From Sinotaia quadrata (Eukaryota > Mollusca > Gastropoda > Architaenioglossa > Viviparidae), in the NCBI GenBank assembly GCA_028829895.1, contig CM054177.1:50949664-51013663 (forward strand): 64,000 nucleotides of DNA, in the 5' to 3' direction. Position 1 is the first letter of the stretch, and every line of letters starts with the position of its first letter. The position numbers were made by a program, and so were the translations under genes. The notes under the pieces are model-generated. The model made no database searches, was not told the origin of the DNA, and saw only the letters and a list, made by a program, of their open reading frames with translations. This document shows, piece after piece, positions 1-50,567 of the stretch.

Positions 1-228
1 AGTAGAAAGTCAGTTTTAATGTATATTTTTTTGTCTGAAACTGGTAAAAAATATTTTACATGAGTATGTCATTAAAGATGCCTGTGTTCAAAGACACTGA
101 TTGAAGGTGAATTATGTTCAACATTAAAGGAAATTGCGTAAATCTCATAATCCATCTATCGGGCACTCACTGAGATGCTCAAGAGAAGAAATTAGTGATA
201 TGAGAAGGGAGGAGACTGTGTTACTACA

Positions 229-485
<257 letters not shown>

Positions 486-1661
486 ATCAGACAGGCATAT
501 AGATAAATAGATAGTGTGTCGGTGTAAATTTGCCTATCCCGATTTCTAGACTCACTGCTAGACAAACTGTTAAATAACGTGACCAGAGTAGAGTCATTTT
601 GTGATTTGAAAATGGAAATAGATTTGCATGAGAAAAGGCAGTCAGTTCTCAGTAAAATGTACACATGAGAAATTAAGAAGAGAAACTAAAACAACAAATG
701 AAACTACTACTATCAATAAAGTAAAACATTACACTGTTTAAAGGAAGAGGAAGATGAAATGTTGTTTAGTCCCACTCTAAATGTAGAGGAAGTTGAGAAA
801 TATTTTGTGTGGGGAGATATAGACAAAGGGCTAGAAACGGGATGTTTGAGAGTACATGATTTAATCTTTGAACTTGAAGGATTGAAAGAAAAAGAATTTG
901 ATAGTTGAAAGCAATATTTAAGAAAAACGACTAGAGAAGGGAATCGCTCATAATATATGAAAACTGTCGCTCTGCCTCCTTTGTGTTGAGGTAGGATTAG
1001 AACACTGAAAGTAAAGTACGTCACGAAACATTTCGAGTAACTCTATAAACACCGCTGTTGTCCTGCTACACTCCAGTCACATACATGGAGCTCAAGAGTT
1101 TATTTCATGACGTAAAAATCAGTGAAACAGCCAAAGCAAGACGTAAATATATGCCAGTGAAACAGCCAGAAAACAAAACCACAAATTAGTGCCAGTATAA
1201 CAGCAGAAAACAATATAATACTCAGATATTTAGATTAGTGCCAACGATGCAACCAAATCAGTAAAATATAATCTAGCAGTTTATGCACATAGTGATAAAC
1301 CAAAATAATACATAACCCTATAGTGCCAATTGCTGGCAATTGGAAACAGAAACAGAAGCTGAAAAATCAAACTGGCGTTGTATGTCATGCAGATTAATGA
1401 TTTAATAGATCATAGTAATGTGTTGCATTGTCTTGCAGGTTAATGAGGTTAACAGATGAGAGTAATGTATTGTATGTCATGTTGAATTAATGACGCTAAT
1501 ACACCAAAGCAGTACTGTGTGTCATGCTGAATTGTGATTCTGATAAACCAAAACTAAACGGTGTACGTCGTAAAGTCTTTCGTTGCTACTATAAATATGT
1601 ATTTACTTTGCAATACCAGAAATATAATTTACTTTTACAAGGCAAGATTTCTTTTCTTTAG

Positions 1662-9161
<7,500 letters not shown>

Positions 9162-9262
9162 ACAACGATTCCTGTTTGTGCAACATTACTCAAAGAGTTA
9201 TCACATTTGAACGGCCTTTCACTTCACGTAGCAAAAAGAGGAAAGGAAATTAACAAACCTTT

Positions 9263-9268
9263 ATTAAA
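9263..9268 (+). promoter_or_regulatory. Candidate poly(A) signal of gene 1
   Basis: ATTAAA about 100 nt after the stop codon. It is the common variant hexamer; no cleavage site can be confirmed. Confidence 0.35.
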
Positions 9269-9442
9269 TTAATATTTCTAAAATGTGCAAATGCATTTTT
9301 TATTTAATTAAAAGAATTGTCAGTTTTGATAGGGTGAACATTGCTATTTAATGAATGTGACAGGAAAGTGTAGAATAAATGATGTGCCAGTACACATGAC
9401 TGTCGAATTCCTGTTCAGTGTACGAATGGTTTCTCGTTTTAA

Positions 9443-9722
<280 letters not shown>

Positions 9723-10009
9723 GCTAGAGAGAGAGGCGGACGATATTTTGATGGAATTAATCGATACATTCAATGGATGTTTCAGCAATGTGGACACTAA
9801 TGCTATATCGTTCATAAGGAAAACTTTATTTGAAGAAAGGTTTTAATAATTTGTTCTTCTGGCAGAAAACGTTATGTTCTAAGTTTCTTTGTTAATTGTT
9901 TTTAAACGTCTATATCTAACCGTACTTTTGACCATGAGAAAAATGTTAACGGAAAAACTAATTCTTAAGAAATTTGTTAATACGATAAGATAAATGTTAA
10001 CTAGATAAC

Positions 10010-10210
10010 TCGCACATAGGTCCTTAAGAAATATATTACCTACAATAAGATTGATGTTAACTAGAAAACTGTACTTATGTCCTTAAGACATATATTAACT
10101 GCAATAAGATTGATGTTAACTAGATAAATCGTACTTATGTCCTTAAGAAATGTATTAACTACAATAAGATAGATATTGACTAGATAACTCTTACTTAGGT
10201 CCTTAGGATA
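10010..10210. repeat. About 61-bp minisatellite
   Basis: Three to four copies with gtccttaagaaatatattaa and gataaatgttaactaga. Intergenic; 9735-10010 shows nothing else. Confidence 0.82.
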
Positions 10211-10509
10211 GACGTCATCCTTATGACCGTAATAAAAGATGCTAATAAAATACATCATTCCTTTCAAGAAGAGAAAGTTAATTTTGGAGAAACAGAAATT
10301 GATTGAAAAATTAATTTACTTAAAACATTAAATAAAATGATGTAGATAGATCCTACATTAAGGATTAAGAAATAGCACCGACAACGTATCTTTAAAAGAA
10401 AATCCAGGATATTGATGCGGAAAGGATAGTCCATTGAATTCAACAAACAAAACAATGGATGAAAACTGCTAAAAGTAGAATAGCAGACACGGATCGAGAT
10501 GCAAATACG

Positions 10510-10740
10510 GTTACTACTAGATAGTTTTAATTTATAATAACTGTAACTAATTCGTTAGTAGATAGACATGTAGACAATAAATATAATTAATTCGTTAGTA
10601 GATACACATGTAGACAATAAACATAACTAATTCGTTAGTAGATACACATGTAGACAATAAATATAACTAATTATGTAATAGACAGACATCTAGACAATAA
10701 ATATAATTAATTCGTTAACAGATTGATATGTAGAAATCGT
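10510..10740. repeat. About 52-bp minisatellite
   Basis: Four to five copies of taattcgttagtagatacac / atgtagacaataaata. Confidence 0.85.
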
Positions 10741-10753
10741 CGGTATATAGCAA

Positions 10754-10754
<1 letters not shown>

Positions 10755-10800
<46 letters not shown>

Positions 10801-10802
10801 CG
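10755..10802. repeat. (TG)n with (CG)n tail
   Basis: About 18 TG units passing into gcgcgcgcgcg; such a run can adopt Z-DNA. Confidence 0.93.
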
Positions 10803-10987
10803 TGATTTTCTTTATTTGGATATACCATTAGATAGGCAGATAAAAGAAAGAGAATAAGAGGCAAACAGACAGACTTTTAGAGAAATAGATACATATTTTA
10901 AAAAATCATATATATATATATATAAAGAGAGACATATAAGCAGACTAATTTACAGATCGAGAGATAAACAGAAGACACACGCACATA

Positions 10988-11395
<408 letters not shown>

Positions 11396-12149
11396 ACGGA
11401 AGCACTTGCACATGAAACACATGTGGGCAAATTCGGACAAATAGAGTAAAAGGAAAAAAGTTCACTTCCTAACTCTACTGTTATGGCCTTCATGATCAAG
11501 ACTGTGATGGCGTCGAAATGACAAATCAGAATTGTTGTTCTTAGAACGTTCCTTAGAGCAGTCACTGGCATTTTGTTTACCATAATGCACGGACTATACA
11601 ATCGCGCATTCCTGATAACAAGCGAACTTTTCTAAATATAAAAGTCCATAGCGTGTTTGTGAAGATTTAAAATAAAAGTCCAAAGTGTGTTTGTGTAGAT
11701 TTAAAATATATAATATAACATCTGCGTTCGAGAAGCAATTAAAATCAGGTAACAATTATTTGTGGAAAGAATATTGTATTTCGGTTGAACTGTGAGAAAA
11801 CATGACTGCCACACTAAAAGTGCATTTATTACAGAGTAATCAGAAAGACAGTATCAACATTTTATCCCTAGCATTTCAGTTAAACCACCGCTAGAACAGA
11901 AATGAACATAAGGGGCAAACTCGTTACAGGATCTGGAAATTGCTGGTTTTCTTAAGTAAGCACCACACTAGGCAGAGTTAGCGAATATTTGTGTTGAATG
12001 AATTCCGGTATGCCCATGCCGACATGACATCACTTCGCGCATGTTCATCCACAAGGACTTCATTGGTGAGTATATCCGGATACCCAGCAGGTTCAGTCAG
12101 ACAAAAAGTTAAAAGTGTCAGAGAGCGAATCGAAAAGTTTGTGCACTTG

Positions 12150-12720
12150 AGTGTTTATATGTCAGAATTTTCCTCTGTCATCTCTCACTAGCATGTGTCA
12201 GATTTATCTTATGTCATCCCTCACCATTATATGTCAGATTAACCCACTGTCATCTCTCACCATTATGTTTCAGATTAATCCTGTCATCCCTCACCATTAT
12301 GTTTCAGATTTATCCTGTCATCTCCCGCCATTATGTTTCAAATTAATCCTCTGTCATATCTCACCATTTGTTCCAGATTTATCCTCCTTCATCTCATAAT
12401 TATGTTTCAGATTATCCTCTCATCTCTCATTAGTATGTGTCAGGTCAATCCTATGTCATCTCTCACCAGTATGTGTCAGGTCAATCCTATGTCATCTATC
12501 ACCATTATGTGTCATATTAACCCATCTTGCCATTATGTTTCCCACTGATCCTCTGTGATCTCCAACTATTATGTTTTAGATTTATCCTTTGTCATCTCTG
12601 ACCATTATGTTTCAGATTTATCCTGTCATCTCTGAACATTATGTGTCAGATTTATCTTCACTCATCTCTCACCATTATGTGTTAGATTTATCCTCACTCA
12701 TCTCTCAAATTAGTTCGCAC
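12150..12720. repeat. About 34-bp degenerate minisatellite
   Basis: Roughly sixteen divergent copies of accattatgtgtcagattta then tcctctgtcatctctc. Confidence 0.88.
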
Positions 12721-12774
12721 AGCACACTAGGCACGGATTTGGATTTGCTTCGTCGGAGTGTTACAGCATATTGT

Positions 12775-12970
12775 TACATCTGATGTGCTCCACGGCATAT
12801 TGTTACCTCTGAATGTCTCACATCATATTATTTCATCTGAGTTTCAAAGCATACTGCTTCATCTGAGTATCTCACTGCATATTGTTTCCTCTGAATGTCT
12901 CACATCATATTATTTCATCTGAGTTTCAAAGCATATTGCTTCATCTGAGTATCTCACAGCATATTGCTTG
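12775..12970. repeat. About 31-bp degenerate minisatellite
   Basis: Copies of cagcatattgcttcatctga / gtatctca. The gap 12970-13620 holds one 65-bp duplication (tttgtcacacctaatataga) near 13410-13510 and nothing coding. Confidence 0.8.
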
Positions 12971-13627
12971 TGACACCAGCTAATGGCTTACAACACCAGA
13001 AAACCTGTCCGGCAGGGTAACTAATGACATCACTTGAGACGAGCTGGCATCTATATAACGAATGAAGTCATGTGAAAGAGGCTGACAACTTGAAATCGAA
13101 TGACGTCACCTGAGAAAGGGTGACTACTAGGTAACGAATAACGCCACTTGAATCGGACTTGGAAAAGAAATAGAATAGATACAACGACATAGACCCAAAG
13201 GCACCAAAATAAAATTTAATAAAAGGGAGAAAAAAGGAAGGGAAGACTTATATTTCAATCATCAAGTTGTGCACCTTGAGCGATTTGTCATCAAAACCAT
13301 AAGTAAGATATTTTTATGGCCTGTGAGTAAACAACGTACATGAAAGATCATATAATTTCACGTGATGATCAAAATAACAGCGGTAAACTCAACTCTCTGT
13401 CCTGTCTTCATTTGTCGCACCTAATATAGAGCAGACAAAACATTTATCCTGGATTAAAATTTGTCACACCTAATATAGAGCAGACAAAACATTTATCCTG
13501 GATTAAAATTTGTATGCCGTTCTCGATCATAATATTTTGTAATGTAAACGAGAGCAGCTAAGCTGTAATCGTATAATATACACCTTACCAAAGTAATGCT
13601 TACTCAAATGTAAACATTCTGGAAAGT

Positions 13628-13830
13628 GATCCAACCATAATAGTGTTTCATGGGCAGGACATACAACCATAATAGTGTTTCGTGGGCAGGACATACAACC
13701 ATAATAGTGTTTCGTGGGCAGGACATACAACCATAATAGTGTTTCATGGGCAGGACATCCAACCATAATAGTGTTTCATGGGCAGGACATCCAACCATAA
13801 TAGTGTTTCGTGGGCAGGACATACAACCAC
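13628..13830. repeat. 32-bp minisatellite
   Basis: Six near-identical copies of ccataatagtgtttcgtggg plus caggacatacaa. Confidence 0.93.
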
Positions 13831-13916
13831 TGAATACGCATAGTTCTAGAATTTTTCACCCAGTAGAACATACGATTGAAATAGGAAAATAAAAGTGTCT
13901 CACTCCCTGAACATAA

Positions 13917-14145
<229 letters not shown>

Positions 14146-14159
14146 TAATTTCCTAATAT

Positions 14160-15000
14160 ACCAGATTAAATGTCAGGTTTTGTAAATGAAGCATTTGTAT
14201 GTAATTTAAATCTAGTCGGTTACTCGCGTAAAACATGCCCCAATTCTTTTACCTTGCTTAACCTAAGACGATTTTTTTTTATCTTTGACCAGCTGTTAAC
14301 CTTACATTTTCTCACACGGAATGGGCACAATAGTATCTTCATGACAAGAAAAGAGGTAAATTAAAACTCGTAGAAAAGGAAGAAACAACTACAACGATTT
14401 ACATCTGTGATGTTATAGCGATCTTTAGACGACGCGTCCGGCTAGTTCTTTTCATCCGCGGGCATTTTCTGGCTCCAAGGTCTGGCCACAACAGGTACAG
14501 TATATTTCAATTTCTCTATATTTGGGGGGTTATTTTAAAATTATGATAATGAAAATTGAATTCCAGTCATTATGGACTGTAATTAAAATTGCTTGCCAAA
14601 CTTTCATTTTTTATTACTTATATATGAAATGCGACATGAATTTGAATTAACTTTTTAAAAAAAATATTTACGGCCTAAACTTGTTTAAAGTTCGGAAATA
14701 AATCTCTACTCTTATAACTTAATTCAGCTTTTATTTCCTCATCACTAGTTATTTGTTAATATATAATCCATGTTTTGGAAATAAATCTGTGCACATTTAA
14801 CCTTAGATATTACCGTCTTCTCGCAGTTTAAACGTGTTGATTAATAATCTGGCCTGGCAAGATGTATACTCACATTTCACTCTTCACTAATTCTTATCAC
14901 TTAGGAAGACCAATAATACTGAACAATAATTTCTGAAACACCTTTTTTGTTTTTATATTTTTTTTATAGTGCAAGTGTCTTTATTACTAGTCTAGTTTTA
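14160..15000. other. Intergenic, no gene recognised
   Basis: AT-rich. A short GC-richer patch near 14425-14500 ends in caacag|gtacag and could be a non-coding exon of gene 2, but nothing else supports this. Confidence 0.3.
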
Positions 15001-15035
15001 AAAGAAATCTCTTCGCGTTTAGCTTGTGATAGAAT

Positions 15036-15225
15036 AATAATAATAAATTCTGAGTTGGAAGGCTATCTGAATAAACTCCCTGGAAACCACAGACTCGCTC
15101 CACTACTCAAAGCAGCGCTCCTAAGTGTCCACATCCTCCGTAAAACCTTTGATCTCCCAGAATCCTGGTAAGATTCGGAGTCCTTGGATCACAACCGACA
15201 GTCAAACAGAAGTCGTGGAAAGAGG
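15036..15225 (+). pseudogene. 3' end fragment of an R2-like non-LTR retrotransposon
   Basis: Encodes SELEGYLNKLPGNHRLAPLL then AALLSVHILRKTFDLPESW and a stop. This is the C-terminus that follows the restriction-like endonuclease in R2-group LINEs. It is preceded by an (AAT)n stretch and followed by (GAT)n-like DNA. The 5' part is lost. Confidence 0.7.
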
Positions 15226-15628
15226 ATGAATAATAAAGATGATACTGATGATGCTGATGATGCTGATGGTGATGGTGATGATACAAGAGTCTGTCATATT
15301 TAATTTCTCGAAAGTGCTGTAAGCGCTTCTATTAGACGTTGGATCCTCATTATTTTATCTATTTACCAAATATTGTTGTCGTCATTTGTGACGTTACATC
15401 CTCATTATTTCATCTACTTACCAAATATTATCTGCTTTTGTGACGTTAGATTATTATTATTTCATACACTTACCAAATATCGTTATCTACAGATATGACG
15501 TTTGATTATAATTATCATTATTTCATTTAATAAATTTTGAACAAATTCCAGTCTGAATATTGTAGATATATATTATTTCTTACTCTATGTGTACACATTA
15601 TTAATAACAAGCAAACATTTACTAAAGT

Positions 15629-15629
<1 letters not shown>

Positions 15630-15692
<63 letters not shown>
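15630..15692. repeat. (CA)n microsatellite
   Basis: About 31 units. Confidence 0.95.
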
Positions 15693-15697
<5 letters not shown>

Positions 15698-15840
15698 TGC
15701 ACATATTTACATACATGCGATAGGCCTACATACGTATTGTTTTGTAAAAGTAGAGAATGTTGAAAGGCACTAGAGTACAATGATTTATCAAGAATATAAG
15801 ACTTGACATCTAATAACAAACACATACAACACAACACACA

Positions 15841-16018
15841 CTCGCGCGCGCGTATCGGTTTGTAGAAAGAAAGTGTTGAAAGCCAGTAAATTGCATTGAT
15901 TATCCGGATTGTTACTTGATATCCGGTAGCGCGCGTATCGATTTGTAGAAAGAAAGTGTTGAAAGCCAGTAAATTGCATTGATTATCCGGATTGTTACTT
16001 GATATCCAGTAGCGCGCG
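15841..16018. repeat. About 85-bp tandem duplication with CG-rich ends
   Basis: Two copies of gcgcgtatcgatttgtagaa ... gttacttgatatccgg, bounded by GCGC runs. Confidence 0.9.
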
Positions 16019-16029
16019 CACAGAATTAC

Positions 16030-18500
16030 TAACTGCACACAAGCAGGCACACGTACCATCATTGTCTGATGATTGTACGGAATATATTTAGAAATCACAA
16101 ACAATTAAATGGAAACTTCATAGACAAATTGCTACTGGCCACGAACATGAGCCGTGCTTCTCACGGTCACTGGGTTACTAGGTTAGTGGATGGCATATTA
16201 GTGTGTCATTGAATTATACAGGTAAAAGTAAATGAAACAAATTGCTCGGATTCCAAAAAGATTGCAATTGTAAATTTAAATTTGAATTATTTGCTGCCAA
16301 TGGTGTCCAGAGATGGTCTGACGTCACGTATACGCCAAGGAAGTGGGCACATCTTAATTAATTAAACCGTGAAATAAAATAAATAATATAGACTCAAGTT
16401 CATTTCCAAGTGCTCGACAAGTTATTATTTTTACAACTATTGTTAATCGAAAAAAAAAACCCCAGCACCTATTAGGAAAATAAATTTAATAAAATTTCGA
16501 GATGGCGAGGATAAGACATAACTCTGATCTTGTGTACGCTTTCAGTCATGAGCGACATTGGACAGTTTACATTAATTGCAAAATTAGCAGACTGAAAGGG
16601 TGTTGAAACTTTCCAGCGTTTACTTGGCTTCTTTTGTTTATTTATGAGAAATGAATATTTTCACCAGCCTAGAGATTTCCAAATTGAAGAATGGAGATGC
16701 TGAAGCCGGTCAAAATCAAAATAGAATGCTGTTATGAAACTATCGCACATGACATGAAGTGTGTGGAATGCATCGATTGAACAAATGAACATTTGATTTC
16801 AACTTGCAATATAAATCGTGCAATTTTTGTTTATGCAAAAATCTTGAGTTTTGTGATTTATACTTTTTTACATTGTGCAATGCCCAACAATGGACTTTTC
16901 ACTTCAACTTGCAGTGTTGTATGAATAAAAAAAATCTTGTGAACTATTTATTTGAACAATTTCTTGAAAAAAAAATGAAAAATATGTGTTACAACTTACA
17001 GTTTATGATTACTGTTTTTGTTTTTCTGACGATTTTGGAACTAACCTCAGCACTGGTAAGATATCGTATTTTCAAGATTCATCGAAAGGTAGGGAAACTT
17101 TTTATTAAATAATAAATTTTAAATTCTTTAGTAAGTTTGGCATTTCAAACACTTAACTTTATCAAAATCCATTTATAATTACAGCCGCTTTACATTTTTA
17201 AAATTAAGATCACCCATTTAATTTTTTTGAGCAAGATAGCTCCTATATGACTGGCCTAGCATTGGATGAAAAGAAGAAGGATTGGTAAAAGATATTCATC
17301 GTGTGTTGGACAGTTTCCAATTATCAATAAGACAATTGGTTGATTACGTTAATCACACAATGAAACAGATAATATCTGAGAAGACTCAATGTTCCCCAAC
17401 AATGGGAGCGGTGAAAATGTCTGCCAAGTTTGTTGCTGTTGTTTTTCCGCTTACATTCACCCCAGAAGCCGCAAGAGACCTTTCATCTTCTCGATGTTCT
17501 CAGTCTTGGTCTGCTTCTGGGGGGATCCCCACAGCCTCGCGGTGAGGTGGAGGGCGGGAGGGCTGGCGGGAGGGCTGGCGGAAGGGGGTGAAACAGGCAG
17601 CACCAGTTTGGCGCACACCTTCAACCGCCCTCCCTTGGTGGGAATCTGTCTGGTGTACACAATTTTTAAATGGTGCCTGTGGGGAATGGGGAGAGCTGGA
17701 AAGGATTTTATTCTTAAAACCATAGATTTTAGCCTATCGGTAATATATGGAAATAAGAAAAGAAACATATCCCTTCTAATAAATTCACGCCCCTGCGTGT
17801 CAGTTTCCCATTAGTGTCACTAAAATTATCCTGACAGGTCACTCCTCACGCAAGCTGGAATAGGCGACCCAAGGCCAAATATCAGTTTATTTTCGTTCTC
17901 ATGCGGCATTGTGGGTAAGCACAGGAAGTGTGGTGATAGGCTTTACTGCAAGCCTTTCTTTTTATTTTAAAAGAATATAATTATAATGAAGATGGTCGAT
18001 AAAATACGATATATCCCCGGCCTAAGAGGATTCAACAAGAAAAATACAAATAATACCACCGACTATTATCAGTAATCACAAAGAAACAACAATAAATGTA
18101 AAAATATTAAGTATATATGAAAAAGATGGTTGAACAACTGGAAGTTTTCACCGCCTATTGTCTAGATGAGTCTTGTGATTTAGGTTCAAAGCTAGTTACT
18201 TCTCGCTCATAGAGATGACAGGTGTGGTCAGATAATCAGCAGAAACGTCATCTTTTAACACGGGACGACGACTTCAATGATATCAATCCCATGATATATT
18301 TAATCTGGAAGGAATATGATTGTACACAAACTCATACATTCACAACAAGGCTTGTACTGAATATTGGGTGTTGGGTGTTGGTATCACATGATTTTATGAT
18401 TTTATGTTCATTACTTTAAAATATTTTCAGCATTTATCATTATACTGAGACACTGTTGACTACTGTATGTACAGTAGTTGTTATGATATATTGACTTCCT
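16030..18500. other. Intergenic, no gene recognised
   Basis: Two open frames deserve a note. At 16974-17055 there is a short signal-peptide-like frame (MITVFVFLTILELTSAL then gtaaga). At 17282-17545 there is a frame with no family resemblance, followed by a GC-rich ggcgggagggct duplication near 17550. No supported gene model. Confidence 0.3.
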
Positions 18501-18509
18501 GTTCATTAC

Positions 18510-18725
18510 TTTGAAAGATGGCCAACATTGATATTTATATTTCATGTCGAGACAGCCAACATTGATATTTATATTTTTCATGTCGAGATAGCCAACATTG
18601 ATATTTATATTTCATGTCGAGATAGCCAACATTGATATTTATATTTCATGTCGAGATCGCCAACGTTGATATTTATATTTCATGTCGAGATAGCCAACAT
18701 TGATATTTATATTTCATGTCGAGAG
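18510..18725. repeat. About 35-bp minisatellite
   Basis: Six copies of gccaacattgatatttatat / ttcatgtcgagata. Confidence 0.93.
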
Positions 18726-19029
18726 CTTTAGAAGCATGCACCATTTGAAATGGTTGCCAATGTTGTTTATAATTTCATTAACACCACAGCCAATGCCGAT
18801 ATATCAGACATATAAGACGAGTTAAAAATAAATAATTATAGTTTTGTGTCAGAATTACTGCGGTTGAGAGAAGCAAGATGATCCAGAAATAAACTCGACT
18901 TACAGAAATAACGTTTTGCTTGGAAACAGTAAATAGAAATAATATCCGACTGACTGATAGAAACGTCTTGACCGAGAAAAGAAACTACTTTGGAAATAAT
19001 ATCAAACATACTGAGAGAAATGTTTTCAA

Positions 19030-19445
19030 TCAAAGAAATTTACTCCAATAATATCAAACTGACAGACAGAAATATATTCAATTAAAAGAAATGTACTCCA
19101 ATAATATCAAACTGACAGACAGAAATATATTCAATTAAAAGAAATGTACTCCAATAATATCAAACTGACAGACAGAAATATATTCAATTAAAAGAAATGT
19201 ACTCCAATAATATCAAACTGACAGACAGAAATATATTCAATTAAAAGAAATGTACTCCAATAATATCAAACTGACAGACAGAAATATATTCAATTAAAAG
19301 AAATGTACTCCAATAATATCAAACTGACAGACAGAAATATATTCAATTAAAAGAAATGTACTCCAATAATATCAAACTGACAGACAGAAATATATTCAAT
19401 TAAAAGAAATGTACTCCAATAATATCAAACTGACAGACAGAAATG
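19030..19445. repeat. 53-bp minisatellite
   Basis: Eight almost identical copies of tactccaataatatcaaact / gacagacagaaatatattc; 450 bp upstream of gene 2's first coding exon. Confidence 0.95.
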
Positions 19446-19898
19446 TCATGTAAATAACATCAAACACGCGGACAGAAGTGTGTTGAGTCAAAAAATTATT
19501 CTAAATAATATCGATTGATTGACGTAAGCGTTAGTGACTCTAACGACTTGAAACAACAGAATGCATATTTGAAATAAATAAATACGCAACAGCGTTTGAA
19601 AATGTTAAATATAAAACGATTATTAATAAAAACTACTTGTAAATACAGGTAAATGTACAAGGTCGCATTTTTCCAATGACTACTTGAAATTAGCAGTCAC
19701 AGACATTTTGTTTAGTGAATATTTTTCTTCAGTTTAAACTATCATTCCGTGTCGTCACGTGAACTTTCAACTTAAGTCATCATGAACAAATTTGTGAAGT
19801 CTTGTTTATCATGGCTGCCAGATAGAGCACTGTTTGTATCCAGTTGTTCATAGTGATTGTCAACTCATAAACACAGTTTGTACCTTGTTGCAGAAACA

Positions 19899-48026
<28,128 letters not shown>

Positions 48027-48163
48027 GCTATGCTTGGGCACACGTGTCTTGTGATTGAACAACACTAAGCACAGAGGAAAACTTCATTATACTTCATTTG
48101 CAACACAAGTGAATGTGTTGTTTGTTCATTTGTTGTTGTTTATCTTTTCTACAAAAAGAGCTC

Positions 48164-48169
48164 AATAAA
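48164..48169 (+). promoter_or_regulatory. Poly(A) signal of gene 2
   Basis: Canonical AATAAA 138 nt after the stop codon of gene 2. Confidence 0.55.
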
Positions 48170-48177
48170 AATCATTT

Positions 48178-48335
48178 CAGCTGCAGAAACGTGTGGTTTG
48201 CGTTAAAGAATGCAGTTAATTTGAAATACCCTTTATTAAAGAGGAACCTTGCCAAAAGCAGAAACGTGTGGTTTGCGCTAAAGAATGCAGTTAATTTGAA
48301 ATACCCTTATTAAAGAGGAACCTTGCCAACCGCAG
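48178..48335. repeat. About 77-bp tandem duplication in gene 2's 3' flank
   Basis: Two copies of gcagaaacgtgtggtttgcg ... taaagaggaaccttgcca, just after the poly(A) signal. Confidence 0.9.
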
Positions 48336-48339
48336 AAAT

Positions 48340-48792
48340 AAGATACTGTAATCAGAGGTAATTAAGTTTATTTAATAAATTGATTTTTTATTTCTTGCCT
48401 TCTAAAATTTAAATGAGCTGATTGAATGTTATTTCGATAATTGCATGTAAAATATTATTACAGTTTTTTCCCTAACATTATACTGTGTGGAAGATGTTTT
48501 AAAATGTTACTAAATTAAATTAAAAGATATTTTTTAAAATTCGCAAATAATGGGACACATTATGGTACCAAAATTATTTATTTATTAAATCCAACATACC
48601 CTTCTGCTGAAGACTTGTGTTATAAATTTTGAAATAAGAAATATGTAAAAATATTCATAATTGTATGAATATTATATAATATATTTTGTGTATCATGTCT
48701 TTTGGTAGCGAATACGTTAATATTTTCGATAACTGTAAAATAAGAAAGTCAGCCAGAAATCTCAATTGTAAGCTCGCCCCCTGTCTCTCTGA

Positions 48793-48859
<67 letters not shown>

Positions 48860-48870
48860 GTTTCTATCTA

Positions 48871-48903
<33 letters not shown>

Positions 48904-50287
48904 TACACGCAGTGAATGGGGTAAAAACTACAATGGTCTAGACTCTCGCAACCATTATGAACCAGGATGGATACAGTCAGCTAGTGTATCATCTGTATCA
49001 TCAAATTTCACAGAAACAATCTCCTGTATTCATCAAGCGATAAACGAAAGCAAGAAATGCCTATTTTTCTCATAAAGTTGGTTGTACATACTTAAACAAC
49101 ACATCCTCTACCCTCTGTTAATTTTTTTGAAACTCACGGTGATGTTAATACTGTTATCGTCAATGTTTTGTTTGCCTACCATCTAAAGGGAAATAACTGC
49201 GCAAATTTTAGAGTTAACTTTTGATATGGTATTTCTATGAATGCTGATATGTTGCAAGTAGAAAATCTGAAATATGTGCGATCCATTTCCTGGAATATAA
49301 CCTCGGCTGTCTACAATCATATAAATTAAATTAAAAACCCTTATGTTTATATGTTTTTCATGCATCAGTACATCTAACTCATGCGTTTATTTCTAACATA
49401 TTAACAACTGTATAGTCCTGAGAAGGTTGTATAGCTAAAATGTCGACGATTGTAGTTGTCTTGCATACCAACACAGCGTTTTAAATTTTCATGTTGCATT
49501 GACTTCTTAATAAATTATATATATTTATCTATCTCTTAGTCTTGTCAGCCGTTGGAACACCATTGATGACTTGAAAAGAAGGTTTCTCCATTCCATTCTG
49601 TTCTCTGCTAATCTTACCGTATTGCTCAGTTTCTTAATAAATTAGTAAGTGCAATATTCTCTTTCTTTTCCTTGGTCCATCTGCCTTTTATCTTCTCTCT
49701 TTCTTTCTCGTGCCAATACCTTTACTGGAAATAAGCCATTGCATCTAAGGAATCCTTTTCTTTCTCGTGCCAATACCTTTATTGGAAATAAATCACTGCA
49801 TCTACAGATCAGACTTTATTTCAAGTAAAATGAGCTCGGTTAGTCGATAAGAGCTGACGTCACTATGTGACCTACAACACACCAAATACAAGAAGGAAGT
49901 GTGACGCACTAGTCCCTTTGATGTCATAGTACACGTAGATATACCATGGACATTGATATCCACTTATTTACAAAAGAGTTAATTTTACTTGCTAATTTCT
50001 CCAATATAATCCTAAGGTGATTGTATTATTGATTCTCTCACCCCTGACATAGACTAACGCACAGATTCCTGATGTTAACAGTTCTGCAGAAATGTGACCT
50101 AAGGCTAAGTATGATTTCTCTGTCTTATTCTTTTTATGTACGTATGTACATTTCATTCTATCATTCTAGTTGGTTAGAAATAAATGTTAAATGTACTAAT
50201 TTCTAACTATCTATTTTCTATGCATGGCTATGTAATAAATTGTCTTCTACCTATTTTTTTATAATTGTATCTATCTATCTATCTATC

Positions 50288-50319
<32 letters not shown>

Positions 50320-50436
50320 CATTAAAGAAACGATAGACAAACTTATAAATAATCATTTACATTTAGTAATAATCCTTTATTATTAATCTACATTGTTAAT
50401 AACCCCTTATTGCTTGCAAACTCTTGTCTTGCCTAG
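48340..50436. other. Intergenic between gene 2 and the GPCR
   Basis: Contains (TATC)n 48794-48868 followed by (TG)n 48872-48901, a 60-bp duplication near 49690-49800 (ctttctcgtgccaatacctt), and (TATC)n/(TA)n at 50266-50320. No supported gene. Confidence 0.7.
48794..48901. repeat. (TATC)n then (TG)n
   Basis: Adjacent tetra- and dinucleotide arrays. Confidence 0.95.
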
Positions 50437-50567
50437 ATGAATGAGACTAATATCGAAACATCCTCAGTATGGCCAACAATCTGCCAATCACTACTTTTCC
50501 TCAACTTCTCTTTGGGTCTTTGCGCTACTATCATGAATGGTTTCGTTGCTCAGACTCTCATCGTAAA
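50437..50567 (+). CDS. GPCR exon 1 (N-terminus and TM1)
   Basis: ATG immediately after a possible acceptor (tgcctag), so a 5' UTR intron is likely. It encodes MNETNIETSS and a TM1 with FLNFSLGLCATIMNGFVAQT; donor gtaaat, phase 2. Confidence 0.75.

Noticed and set aside
17282..17814. Overlapping frames with a GC-rich patch as a possible gene
   Set aside because: No family resemblance, no consistent splice pattern, and three overlapping frames on two strands.
49540..49810. Sequence resembling a dispersed repeat (cagccgttggaacaccattg)
   Set aside because: It looked familiar as repeat text, but I could not define ends or a second copy in the window beyond the local 60-bp duplication.
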